Below, one piece after another: positions 12,465-25,085 of a stretch of DNA of 64,000 bases. The stretch comes from Plectrocnemia conspersa (Eukaryota; Arthropoda; Insecta; Trichoptera; Polycentropodidae): positions 186,001 through 250,000 of the forward strand of contig VTFK01000430.1 of assembly GCA_009617715.1 (NCBI GenBank), given 5' to 3'. Made by a program: the position numbers and the translations under genes. Positions within the stretch are counted from its first letter, which is position 1, and every line of letters starts with the position of its first letter. The notes beneath the pieces were generated by a model. That model saw only the letters and a list, made by a program, of their open reading frames with translations. It was not told the origin of the DNA and ran no database searches.

Positions 12465-12705
12465 TTTTACAGCTTTATTTTAAATGACTTGTAATTGAGA
12501 GAAAATAGTATTACTGGTGTTACTCCACACAGGACAGGTCAAATTAATTGTTTATAGATAAAAATTATATTTTTTTAGGAAGCGCGTTCTTTTTATTAAA
12601 TATTGGGTTAAGGGCTACAATGGCGGCAAGCCTTTTAGAGCGAAGTTCAAAAATATGTTCAATAAATTTAAGCTTGGTGTTCAGGTGAACCTAGATATTT
12701 AACGC
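12465..12705 (-). pseudogene. Jockey-type non-LTR retrotransposon, reverse-transcriptase C-terminal remnant
   Basis: The minus strand reads, across frameshifts, VKYLG, then HLNTKLKFIEHIFELRSKRL and AAIVALNP, then CPVWSNTSNTIFSQLQVI, a stop, and NKAVKIL. This order (YLG-x-L-D/N-x-K-L, then R/K-x-x-x-L, then 'CPVWGNA...LQxxQNKxLR') is the thumb and post-thumb region of jockey-clade reverse transcriptases. At least two frame changes and internal stops show it is dead and 5'-truncated. Confidence 0.8.
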
Positions 12706-13020
12706 TTGTTTTGAATTTTACGTTACTGACCTCTTCATTTAGAAAAAATTAGAACTGTGAAGAGTCATAAAAAATTACGAGGATGTTTTCAGCGATTTAT
12801 TTATCTACAAGGAGCGAAATAAATCACCGAGCAAAATAAAAGTAATTTATATGAAGCGGTAAGATCTAATTTAAGAAAAAAATGTCTGTTAGTATATTTA
12901 ATTATTTTGTGTGCATATAGTATATGTATGTGTATGGAATGTTTGAGCATATAGTGAAATATTTAAAATACTCAGTTACATATGTACAAATGTGATTAAA
13001 TATATGAAATCGTGTGTTTC

Positions 13021-13320
13021 GGTCTAGACCCGATTTAGTAATAAAATTTCTAAAGTGCATCTTCAACAAAAGCTTTCCAGTTGCATGGTGTAGATCTTTA
13101 TCTTTATGAGCAATCCTCCCTCCTGTGAGTTGAAAACGCAGATGCAGTTTTTCTAAATGCAAAATCGGATTAGAATTCCAGCAAAATTTAACAAGGTACC
13201 TCGTAGCGACACTGCAAGCACAGGAAAATGGAACACCCTGGGAAATGCGGATTTTGGGAATGGCCCTTGGATGCCTCCTGTGTGAGCGGTGAACTCTAAA
13301 TTGGATCAAGTCACCGTCCT
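13021..13320. promoter_or_regulatory. GC-richer island in the desert, possible enhancer
   Basis: About 300 bp with clearly more complex and GC-richer sequence than its surroundings. A 135-codon minus-strand ORF covers it, but the translation resembles no family I know and has no signal peptide or obvious domain, so I treat it as noncoding. Confidence 0.3.
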
Positions 13321-14109
13321 GAATTAATTTTATGGATTAATATTAAATACACGAGTTACATAATACAACACTGATGTGGCGTATTTTTTTTATTGTATTA
13401 TTAAAACATTGTGAGGATGGGAATGGGAGTGAATCAATTTGTTTCGTTAGTCAGCGGAATAAATATGACAAGCGAAGCAGGAGATAAATAATTCGAAAAA
13501 CATAAAATATCAGAGAGGAAACTTGCAGAGAGATGCATAATTCAAACAGTGGCGTAACTCGAGTGAACCTCATAAAAATTCTACTCAGAGGTCCTTAGAA
13601 CTTTCGTTCGGTTAACCGCATTTATTGAAAATGCGCCTTTCTACAATAGCTGCTGTATTGATTTATAAAGAGTATTGAAAATAAATATTCAATCAACATT
13701 AAATAATTATAAAAACAACTATCAAATCTTGTACAATACATAAAATAATTAATAAAATGCTTAATTGAGTTTAACAGAGAAACAAATTAAAATTAATATT
13801 ATTCAGCTTATATATTGAATATTTTCATAGGATAAATGTAAGATTTTATTTACATTTATATATAGTAGAATTTAACAAATTATTAATTAAATTCTCTAAA
13901 AGTAGATTGAATAGGTCTTGACTCAAAAAAATAAGTATGGTTCAAAATCAGAAATACTATCTACCAGTCTTTTCAGTAGTAAAACACATAGTATATGATT
14001 ATATGCGACCTGAAAGCTTTGTGTTTTAAAAATGGTATATATTTTAATCTTAATATAATGCATATGAATTTTGTATCCAAATATGTATATGTAGGTAATA
14101 GTTTAACTA

Positions 14110-14490
14110 CAGAGCTGCGACAGTGTAATACCAAGCAAATTCCCTGCATTTCGAGATTATGCATGCAACTGAAACAAATCCAACTGACAGGGTCCCTGAC
14201 ACCGCGTTCAAGGCTTGCATTACTCGGAGGTCACCGCAAAATTAATTTTTGCCATATTGATTTTTTTTCCTCTCATATCAAAACCGAAGGTCTAAACTGA
14301 CGAATCTACGAATGGGACACGCAACGAATTTATACCTTCATCGATCTCGAATCGGACATCAGTGACCTCAAATATCACAATAAATTATCAAGTTACCTTG
14401 CCGGCGATCACTCTCCAAGAAGATCTTTAGAAGAATGTGTAATCAATCGCCAGTTAAAATGGCAGGTCAATGCCACGAACGTCTAATTTG
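14110..14490. promoter_or_regulatory. GC-richer island, possible enhancer
   Basis: Complex, homopolymer-poor sequence in an otherwise AT-rich stretch, without a convincing reading frame on either strand. 13321-14109 and 14491-15044 show nothing recognisable. Confidence 0.3.
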
Positions 14491-15044
14491 TTTTGATCTC
14501 GTGTATACTTTTATATTAAACAGTAACAGTCAATGCACCTTTAAAAATAAAAATAGCAATATATATTATTATATCAAAATATATAGTTAGCGATAAAAAC
14601 AAATTTCGCAGTTTAGAGATTCAATATTGAAAATGAATTCTATGAGGGTAATTTAACGAGCTATATGTATTTATACAAATAACATGGGACAAAGTTGCGC
14701 GTTACACAATTATATGGATTATATGGATCGTGGGAAGTAGAAAGGAACAATAATTAATATCTAGCAGATAGCTGTTACTCGCTACGCATATAAACGAGCG
14801 GCATTTAATTTAATGTGAACAATAATCGAATAAATTTTCTATTTATACTTAGAAATTTATAAAGCGATCTGTAATATAAATTTGCCTGCTTACACACATA
14901 AAATAATTTATTACTGTTTTTATTCCATCTTGATATCTATAAAAATATGCATTTAACGTAATCATTAAAATTATGCACAGATTCTTTAACGCCATGGGTA
15001 AAATCTAAATGAGTGTAAGGACAGCTTATTGTTATTTTTTGCAA

Positions 15045-15085
15045 TTACGCGTTAAAAGCGTAATAAAAAATAATGCTGTAAGTAT
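15045..15085 (+). repeat. Family R3 start-like fragment
   Basis: ACGCGTTAAAAGCG followed by TAATAAAAAATAATG matches the leading words of the repeat seen at 22132, 42591 and 53833. The downstream block with CAGCCGCTTCCC is not present here. Confidence 0.5.
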
Positions 15086-15725
15086 TGAGCCGAGAGTAAG
15101 TAATAGCGAAAGTACTTCCCTTATATCCAAACAAGTAAATAAGCGTAATCATGTATGTATAATTCCATCTAAAACTTCCACAAGTCAGAACTTGTCTTTC
15201 CTATTACTTTGCTTTCAACTTGAGTTCGGCCAAGCAAAGTTACGCTAAGATTAAGCACTCTGGTTTCTCGATGTTTTTTATTTCTTAAGATATACAAATT
15301 TCTATTTTATTTTTTTAATTTTTTCGAGAATTTTCGAGAGAAAATATATGTAATATATGGTATGTGCTTACAATAAAAAAAAACAAATTTGAAGATGATG
15401 ATTTGTTATATTGTACCATAATGGATCGAAGAACCAGAATCATGGAAAAAATTGTCAATAACAACTGTTGCTACTTTACATTTTTCATATTTCTAATAGG
15501 AAAAAGAAAAATACCTCGGCAAATTCTTTCTACTCTGTAGAAAGCTCTAAAATATTTTTCGAAATCTGCCGATTCCTATGCAAAGCAGTTTATTTTTATA
15601 TGATTATTATTGTAGTTTTTAGATTAAAAAAAGCGGAGATAAAGCAGATTAGAGTAGTAAAAAAATCATAATTAAGTAAAATATTAAATTAAAATCAACA
15701 TTTTCATGATAGTTAATTTTTAAAT

Positions 15726-15792
15726 ATTTTTTACCCGAACCCGCAACCTTAGAATTACTAGTCTCAGACGTTACGGACCTTAAATGTATTGA
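15726..15792 (-). repeat. tRNA-derived SINE fragment
   Basis: On the minus strand: GTCTGAGACTAGTAATTCT then AAGGTTGCGGGTTCGGG, i.e. the anticodon arm and B-box (GGTTCGA-like) of a tRNA-related SINE. It matches the better-preserved copy at 61550-61605. It lacks a foldable acceptor stem and is not a functional tRNA. Confidence 0.65.
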
Positions 15793-17359
15793 TTAAATGA
15801 ATAATTAGTTAATTAATGTATTTCGAAAGAAATTAAATGATCAGTATTTAAGGAATAAACGGGTTGTAACTGCTAAATAAAACTAGTCATATTTGGTCAG
15901 TATATTAATTTGTCATTGTAAAAAAATACTATTTTTTTTTGATAAAAACATATTTACAATATTTGTAGAATTATATATTATTTTTGTAAAAACATATTTA
16001 AAGTTTAGTTTTTAAGGAGCCATTTTATTTTATTCGATTCGAATAGTTAATAACAAAGTTTTTTAATATATGATTAAAAATGAAGCAATATATGTATTAA
16101 TTGAGAAAATCACACAGCTGCACAATAATAACTGCGAAATATGAGCAATTTCTGCAATTACATTTTTTTTTTTTAATATTATTTTGCTTATTATAAATAA
16201 CATAGATTTCTCAAAATGAAAAATAGAAGGTTTTTGGAAATAAAAAAGTCAAAATATTGTACTACATACATATATACGAATATTTAACAAATATTTCAAT
16301 AACTAATAGTTTAAAACAAGCGGATTTATTAGGTTTTTAATCTTTAAGACAACGCATAATAGCATTATCTGTCAAAATATCAACATTTTGTCGAAAAATA
16401 TATAATTTTTATAAGAAACAAATCCTTTAATAATTACTGATCGTTTTATTATTTTTTAAGCTACTGATTGTTTAATTAAAAATCTGATGAAAACCGGACA
16501 AAATAACTAACTTAATAAAGACATGACGAAAGGAGTTGTCATGGTTTTAAATAAATAATTTAAAAAAAGTAGTTAATTTATGTATTATATTTATTTAATA
16601 AATATTTAATAATAATAATAATCAGTTTGATAAAGTAAAAGAAATATTGTTGTCTATTTTTAATCACCGTTTATAGCGTGGTTCATTATATTTTGTAAAA
16701 TTTAGAACAATTGGTTTTGTAAATTATATTATATGAGCAAAATGTGAAGGTGGGAAAGGGATAGTGCTGTTAACAGGGCGCTAACTTCCTTTCTTGTCCT
16801 TAATAATTAAACTTCCAACTTAGTCTTAACAACTAACTTAGTGGATAATCTTTAATTATTATTATATAATTTATTCGAGAGTTTTCTTGAGTTGCTCATA
16901 AATAAAAACATATATTTATATTTTTAAATTTAACTTAGTATTTATGTATGTATATATATTTACTATCAATATATAATTATACAGTTTTACTATTTGTTAC
17001 ATTTAGAACGATAACTATATGAGCACAAATTGATATGCTAATAAATCAATTTAGATAAGTTTGAAACTATTAATGTTGATAATATTAGATTAGTTATTAA
17101 TTTGTACATATAAATAAAACATACACATCAATTTATGTTCTATTCTGACAAGTTTGTAAACAATTTGGTGAAGTTATTTTTAGATGGTTTGCAATGTTAC
17201 TTATAGTGACAGTGGAAGTTTATTGAGAGGAGTGTAGTTAATGCAGTTAATATTTCGATCGGTTAGGTTGATGTCTTAATAATTTTAAATACATTATTAA
17301 AACATATTAAATACACGTATATATAATAATTTTGTACAGACTTTATACATAAGTATAGG

Positions 17360-17690
17360 CAGCCATTGGCGCTCAGCCTTAATGTCAACGATGGCATCTG
17401 AAGCGATTAAAAAGTCGTCCTTTGGTAAATCGAATCCCGCTCGGTTGCAAAGTGTGCCAAGGATGGTGCGATGTTGGATCAGATCAGGAATCGAGGAGAT
17501 GGGTGAGATGGGAACGGTGAACTTGGATTCGCATTACCAGCCCCGGCATACAACGACCTCTGCCACTCCGTGCGAAAAGTGATTCTTGGGTCAAGTTCGT
17601 TCACGACCCATTAGTTTTGTACGGATGGATGGAGTTCCCCATTGGTAAAAAGGGGATTTTTAATGTCGAATGGCCATTTCCTGTGATGGC
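17360..17690. promoter_or_regulatory. GC-richer island, possible enhancer
   Basis: About 330 bp of balanced composition (for example GGCAGCCATTGGCGCTCAGC at its left side) with no long convincing ORF. The 66-codon ORF across it has no recognisable motif. Confidence 0.3.
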
Positions 17691-20600
17691 TGTATTTTCA
17701 AAACTCTCTCGATAATTTTCTAAGAATTTTTTTTTCAATATTCGCTTATGTCGTCTGGGAATAAATGTCTTACATATTTGTTTAAATGTAGTATAGTTTT
17801 TCTAGTTGAATGTCATGAACAGTGATTTATCACACTATATTGTATTTTATATGTCACCGATTTAAAAGCTAAGAGAAAAAAATACCTTTTAAGGAAAAAC
17901 CCTTGATATTTTTTACCTCTTGAAAATGTAAATCAAAACATCCATTGCATTAAAAATATAATATATATAATATACATACATAAAAAAATAAGCATTGCAG
18001 ATCATTTTTGTTTTCAAAAATATCATATTGAAGTATTTAAATTAAAATATGTATATAGAAAAAAATAAAATTGTGATTATTCCAAAAAAATATTATAATG
18101 TAGATTTATAACTGAATAATCAGAGTTTATTTGCTCAAATAGAGGACTTATTATTTTTCCTCTCTATGTATGTTCCCTAAATCCTTAAAATCAGTACTTT
18201 CATAGTCAAAAACATCTGTACTTTAGCCTAAAAAAAACACAAGAACAGAGGACAAGAAAAAAACCTAGGTGAATTGCATATATGTGATTTGCAAAACGTT
18301 ACCTTTAATAATGTTGGTGTTTTTGAAAAGTTTAAAATCGTGTTTGTATTATGTAAGTAATAAAAGAGCGTAATTCCTGATTGATTTGCGCCGGAATAAT
18401 TCCAATGCATGTATCTAACGTTGAATTCTACATATAAAATCACCGAACTTCCAAGTCTAAACACAGCATCAAGATTGCAACGGATCAGCTCGTGTCTAGT
18501 GAGTTATATACTGCGACTATTATAATTTTTTGTTATACCTAATTTTAATAGCAATGTTTTTTAGATAATTGTTTTACATATTTAGACTAAAGATGTTGAG
18601 TTTATAATTTTATAGGACACAACAATATCTCCCAATCTATAGAAAATTTCATGTGACATGCTAACTCTAATTAAGTAAATATTTCAATTGTCCTACAGAA
18701 AAAAACAAGAAAATCCTAAATATTTGTATCTAGTCTAATTTATGTTGTTTTTAATAATTTGCTAAAAATAAATTAGGAATTTATTAAAATCAGGCGAATA
18801 TATTGTATAAAATTTTACTTTAATTTTTTGAGAATTCAAGAACAATGTTTTAAACACTTTTTTTATAAATAACACAAAGGATCAATTGATCGTCTCTATT
18901 CCGTAAGACAGTTGAACTTGGAACTTGATTTAATTCTTAAGCAAACATTATTTTATAAGGAAGCAGTTTTAATTTAATGCCGATTGCTAAATGAATGATC
19001 TTCCTTCTTTAAAATTTATGCTTTTTAAACAGTCCTAGGTTTGCCAGGTCAGTGATGATTTAGTTGCTCAAAAAATAAGAGATCCGTATCGTTTTTACGG
19101 TTGTTCTCATAATACGCTTGAACAACAAAGCTCCAATATCCATCGGTCCAATTCTAAATGGGTACTTATAACGACTGAGATAATCCTATCTACCATTATT
19201 ATAGGCAAAACAGTGCCTCATATGAATATTAAAGATCTTTGTGCCGCTTACGTACTTGAGCGAATGTAAATGTACTTTTCAAAATAACCTAAACAAAGAA
19301 CCAGATAGTGGAATGTGTTTAGCCAAAGTTCGGAAGGTTCTGACTGAGATGAAAATTGAAAAGATAAATAGTGAAAAGAATGTACTCAAGATCTGATGAT
19401 GTAATAAATAAAAACAATTTTGGTAAAATCCCTAAGAACTAATACAAAATAAAATATTTATAAAAATTTATGGAAATACAGTATAAAATTTATACAAAAA
19501 AAGGAAAAAATCAACAATAAAAAATAAAAAAGTGCAACTTAATAAATATATTTGCTCCTTTTCGACTTTTGTGTATTTTACTACAACATGTTTCATAGTT
19601 AAATTTATTCTCTGCTGTACAGCTACATTTTTTATTTATTATTATATGGAGTGTCAAATTAATGAACGAGACAAAGTGAATATTGTAATTTTGAGTTCAC
19701 ACTTCATTCGGCATTAGACTTTGCCATATAAACAGCATTGGCAACATTGCGGAAAGTTGAAAGGTCAATTTGAGCTGAAGTTTACCATGACACGTTAAAA
19801 AGATTCCCTCTCTAAGAATACTGCTTACTGTTAAATTTAAACGTATTTGTGATACAAACAATAAAATGTACATATATGTATGTATGTTTCAAATAACGCG
19901 ATCAATCAAAATGATTTATGACAAAGGTAGAATAAAACAATACGTCATAAAAAAGTAAACCCTTGTCATATTCATATAGTACTTTAAAACAATAGAAGTA
20001 GATTTGGTGAAATAAATTATTATATTAAAATTTTAGTTAATATAATATTAGGTTGGTTGTTTTGAAATCGTATATTGTTGATTATATGGTTTAATTGCAG
20101 CTCACGTATTACAAGAGATTAGTTAGAGTCGAGTTGAACTATAATGTAATACGTTTTGATTAATATTATATTACACCGTTGAAATGTTTCCTTTGCCCTT
20201 TAACAATAATTAAAGCTTTTAATTAGATATTACATTACAGAACAAACATTTAAAAGAGTAAATATTTAATATTTCAATTGTTTATATTGAAAATTATATG
20301 GAAATTTAAAAAATTAGGATTTAATAAATAATTAAAGGTATAAGTAGTGTTTCTTTTAGAAAATCATTTTTAGAGAAAAATGGCAAATCGAGAATTTTCA
20401 TTACTCGAAAATTATGCTGATTTTTAAAAAAAAATTTATAAAGCTTTTTTTGTTAAAAAATATGATATATTAATAAATGTATTTAATTTTGCTTACAATT
20501 GGATGATTCAATAGATGTTGGTGATGTTGTACAATTGATAGTTTTCATTAGAATGATATTTGCACATTTTTTTCTTTTTTTAAAGCGTTAGGGACAATTT

Positions 20601-21029
20601 TATTGCGTGGGAGAACTCGAGGTATCGATATTTTTACTGGATTCAAAACATACGTAACCAAGATACAGTTGCCATGATTATTGTCTCAATCAAAGCCTTG
20701 TTAATGGATTTATTATCTTATGTCAGAATGTTAACGATTATTTAGATATTGTAACTTTATTGCATTATTTTACTAAATGCTCTTCTGATTTTAGTTTTAA
20801 CATTTACTAGCTTTATGATTAAATCCTCAGCAATTCTAACAACGGTATATAAATATATCTTTTTATACTTTACACCTATCTCATTCGATATGTAATTTTC
20901 CTACATTCATTATGTTTTTTAACGCTGTAATGTCTCCTATATTTTATTTCCAAATAATGTAAGTAACCTTTTGTAAAGTTTATTTATTAATTTTAAATTA
21001 AACTCGATGTATTTTTCATTGGGTTTTCC

Positions 21030-21490
21030 TTGATATTTCAGCACATTCTATGCCAGTCCAATAAAAATGAAAATGCACCACTGAAAAATTGCTTTGCCCT
21101 TGAAAGCCCCGAAGTAAACCGAAGCCGGCTGACGGCCTAAATGCAATTTTCAATAGTCCCCGTTTCGAAGGCTCTCCCGCGGGCGAGCAAGCAAGGCTTC
21201 GAAGGTTTCCCAGGGTTCCCACATAGCGAGAGAGGGAGCAGCACCCGGGCCGAGGGGAGTTGACCCAAAAACCTCTCCAACACACGCAGCTGCCGGGCCC
21301 AAACACCACACCACAAACCTGGAAATATGTCACGCTATTTGGAGCAAACCTGTTGATTCTAACCTTGGACCTGCTTCTGATGCCTCGGCCGCCAATACCA
21401 CCAGAGGCTGCTTGGCGGTTGTTTATATAACTCAAAATTCCGACGCAGGTATTTCAATAAATCCACTTCCAGAGGTTGCCAAGGCTAAAT
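21030..21490. promoter_or_regulatory. Strongly GC-rich island, possible enhancer or conserved noncoding element
   Basis: The most GC-rich block in the 8-30 kb desert, with CCCGCGGGCGAG, GCACCCGGGCCGAGG and CTGCCGGGCCC. A 139-codon minus-strand ORF runs through it, but it is rich in R/G/S, has no recognisable domain and is best explained by the lack of AT-type stops in GC-rich DNA. Confidence 0.4.
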
Positions 21491-22131
21491 GATTTGTGTT
21501 CATTAATCGAATATGGATTCCCGAGAACTCTATTCTTTAAATTCATATAACAACGAATGCGTGTGTGTGTTTAACAACACGAGGGTTTGAAGGTTTAATT
21601 GAAATTCATTTAATTTTCTGAATCACTTGAATGTAAATATTGAACATTCCGCTTAGATTGCGGTTAGATAATGATTGAAAGCTTGTTTAATTAAAGTGAT
21701 TACAATCATACATACTATGCTAGTTATTTTCAAATTAAGTAAATCAACTTAAAATAGCTTCAAAATAGTTGAGAGATCCAAACGGAAAAATTAGATTAAA
21801 TATTTAAAATACATTGTATTATAACTTTTAAAAAATATGACTAAAAATATTTTGAATAAATAAACATATCTAAATCATACTGTTGTATATTATAAAAATA
21901 AACTGTATAAAAAATATTTTATTTATAAGAAAAATTAACGCTTCACAATAAAAAAAAAAACTTTGCCTTTCATTAAAAACAATTATGTTTCAAGTATTAT
22001 ATTAAAATGTTAAAAATATTTATTTAATTTTTCTTAAATTTATTGTAATGTAGGGACTAATAGTGTCCTTCGGATAAGTGTAAATATTTAATTAACATTG
22101 CCGCATTGAGTGTAATAGAAAAAATTCACAA

Positions 22132-23145
22132 TACGCGTTAAAAGCGCAATAAACAAAATGCTATTAATGACAAATATTAAAAATGCTATTATTCAAAAGA
22201 TTAGCACAATGGGTGACGTCATAAAGCTAGCGTTGATGACATTTATTAAATCCAATTATATTTATAAATCGAATTCGTAAAACCTAATTTTTTTTAATAG
22301 GAATATTTAAATTATGGAATTTTATAAAACAAGTAAAATTATTCAAAACAAATCATATAATATTTTTAAGTAATTCCCTTTAAATTTAACTTTCTGAGTA
22401 TGTTCTCTTTATAACTAAAAATAAAATTTTATTACTGTATTTTTTCTAAGAATTGCTCTAGCAATAAGTTATCAAAAAACATAATTAATTTAAAGTTACT
22501 AGAGTAATATCATTAGCTGACCATCGATAGAAGCTGCTTTCCTCTTCACGTCATCCTTGATTCAGCTATGACGTTTTTTAACATTTAAACTCTAGCGATC
22601 ATGGAATATAATTATTTTAATAAAAAACAGACTAAATGAAATAAATCCAATTACATTTATAAATCTTCGTAATTCGTTAAATCATAAAAAAAATCCCTAG
22701 CTAGCTCAAGCGTATATAAGCGCATCCAAAACACATATATTTCATCAAAAATTTCCCAATTTTAAAACACAGAGAATTCACACAAACTTGCACTAAAAAG
22801 CAGCCGCTTCCCTCTTTATGTTAATTCTGATTCAACTACGTCGTTATAAATCCAGTTGTCATGGAATGCTTATATTTTATTAAAAAAACAGACGAAATTT
22901 AATAGATCCAATTTGTAATTGGCTGTGGACTAGCAAACAATTTGCCCCGGGAAGAACAAATGAATATAAGCGCATACATAGCATATATATTTTATCAAAA
23001 AATTCTTATATTTCAGACACATAAAAGTTCTTCTGAAATCGCACCAAGTGGAGCTATGCTGCCTATTGATAAGGACGAAGAAGACTGAAAAAGCAGCCGC
23101 TTCCCTCTTTACGTCAGTCCTGATCCAGCTATCATATTCGAAATT
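22132..23145 (+). repeat. Family R3: dispersed element with about 270-295-bp tandem units
   Basis: Starts with ACGCGTTAAAAGCGCAATAA (22132). The block [A/C]GCAGC[C/T]GCTT[T/C]CCTCTT then recurs at about 22532, 22800 and 23093, giving spacings near 267 and 293 bp. Units also share ATATAAGCGCAT, CATATAT-TT-ATCAAAAA and (A)ATCCAATT. Single copies of the same start and end blocks lie at 42591-43215 and 53833-54345. This architecture suggests a mobile element with internal tandem repeats, or a satellite-related element. No coding capacity is seen. Confidence 0.75.
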
Positions 23146-23424
23146 TAAAGTTTATTACTATCTTCGAAGATGATCATATTCTTTAGACGCAGAAGGTAAA
23201 TTCAATAATAATTAACGAAACTACGTAGACTAAAAGAACAGTAGCTCAATAACTTTGCCGTATATAGTATTAACGTAACTATTTTTAGGAATAAGTAAAA
23301 TTATTGACAAAAGATTTAATTATTCAGATACGTTGACCCTTGATATTTTTATAATTAAACTATTAAAATACTAGCCTAACTATCATAAATTAACTTTTAA
23401 TAAAGCACTCATAGTTCATATATA

Positions 23425-23635
23425 ATAGATCCAAGAAAAAGTATAAAAATATATATACCAAAACAGTGATTGACAAATATTCGTGTATTTATTCTACTAA
23501 TTGGGTCTCAAAAATAATGTTATATACCTTTTACTGAAATGCTTAGTAAATATAAAATAGATTTGAGAAAAAGTATCAAAAAAATATACCAAAACAGTGA
23601 AAGGCAAATATTTGAGTATTTGTTCTACAAATTAA
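23425..23635 (+). repeat. Two-copy tandem duplication, period about 133 bp
   Basis: ATAGATCCAAGAAAAAGTAT and ATATACCAAAACAGTGA recur in order as ATAGATTTGAGAAAAAGTAT and ATATACCAAAACAGTGA, followed in both copies by ACAAATATT/GCAAATATT and TTCTAC-AATT. A diverged piece of the same family (TTGGGTCT...CTTTTACTG) appears at about 38755-38800. Confidence 0.75.
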
Positions 23636-24859
23636 TAAATAATATTCTAGTTCAATTGTTAAACCATAACCTTAACATTTAACGTCATGCAGTAGTTTGT
23701 ATCTGTATACTGTAGTATCGATGTAGTATACGAAAATTGAAATGGGATTTCAATTGACGATCTCGGTAAACATCCGGGTCAAATCCAGCCTCCGAATTCG
23801 GGCCAGGGTCATGACAAAGCATGCTCGATAAAATCCTACAGGTTCTTATTATGTAATATTATGCACGCGATTTATTGGATAAATTTCCATACGCTTCCAC
23901 GTACATAATTTATCATACCACATTGGTATATTATGTAAAATATAAGTTAGTAAAAAGTTACGTATAAAATTGTGAGATTTTAATAATAAATTATTTTATG
24001 CTTTTTTTAGATTTTAATAATAAATTTTATTTTTTTAGACTGAGTTCTAATTTTTTTATTATACTAATAGTATTTTAGATATTTAAAAAGTGAGTATCAG
24101 ATACTATTAAAAAAATATTTTAGTCATATATAATTCTTGTGAATATACTTTAATTTATTTTCCAACTTATATTTGGACATATGTATATACATCTGTAAAG
24201 CTAAGAATCAGTTATAACCTTTGACTACAATATCATTTTTAATTTTTATTAAAATAATCTTTCTAGAACGGTTTTGTTCATAAACTTAATAAACGTTTTT
24301 TTCTTTAAATTTGAGGTTATTAAGTTCATTTGTTACATTTTTTATTATAAACGTCTGTTTCAAATTTACGATGCCATTAAGTCCGTTAACAACGAGATTA
24401 CAATAAGAAAAATTGTTGTTTTAAATTATTTGGTAATTTAAACACTAATACTACGGCATTATATTATTTGCATGTCATGCAAAAAAGTGTTGCACACTAA
24501 AAAATAGCCTTAATTTTTATTGCCCTTGTATCTTTACTTTCTAAGTACCCCTCGAATAACACAAGTATTTTTTTATTATTCAAATTGTATGATTACACCA
24601 CATTTTAAATATTAATATTCAACCCCACTTGAAAATCTATAATTAAATAAATCAATTAATTTAAATTTAAATTTATTTTTAAACTAAATATATGTATGTA
24701 CATTGTAAAAGATTATAAACATTGTTTTTTTATTCTCAATTACATATCATTTATTAAATTATTTTAATAATATGCATTTCGTTCATTGAATTTCTATCTC
24801 GATAGTTGCGACATTGAAATCTACATGAAACAGATCGCATAATTCGTGTGTCATTGTTT

Positions 24860-25085
24860 TAAACGGCACAGGCTGTGTTTGTTTGGGTATGGGTGGTCAG
24901 GAATTTAGGCCAGTTCACCGCCAAGGACCTAGACCTCCATTCGGCGTGCGATGCACTTAGCTATACACATTATATGCATTTTCCTGGTGGGTTAAGGGGA
25001 GTCCCGCACCGACTGAAAATCGATCACACTTGTTTAAGTTTGGTTAAGCCACTTCCAATGGCAATTAAACTAATAAAGGTGTATA
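24860..25085. promoter_or_regulatory. GC-richer island, possible enhancer
   Basis: About 220 bp of mixed composition between AT-rich flanks. The 71-codon ORF across it shows nothing recognisable. Confidence 0.3.

Larger units (their letters stand above)
15793..22129. other. Gene desert segment with two GC-rich islands
   Basis: No gene is supported. Islands at 17360-17690 and 21030-21490 are listed separately. The rest is AT-rich with long A and T runs; CACGTTAAAAAGATTCCCTC near 19792 is weakly like family R3. Confidence 0.5.

Noticed and set aside
12902..13309. 135-codon minus-strand ORF
   Set aside because: No recognisable domain, signal peptide or splice context; it overlies a GC-richer island where stops are rarer.
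21016..21435. 139-codon minus-strand ORF
   Set aside because: Arg/Gly/Ser-rich with no motif; explained by GC-rich composition lacking stop codons.
22132..23145. CRISPR-like array, because of regularly spaced repeated blocks
   Set aside because: Units of about 270-295 bp with diverged sequence in an insect nuclear genome; repeat and spacer lengths and context do not fit CRISPR.
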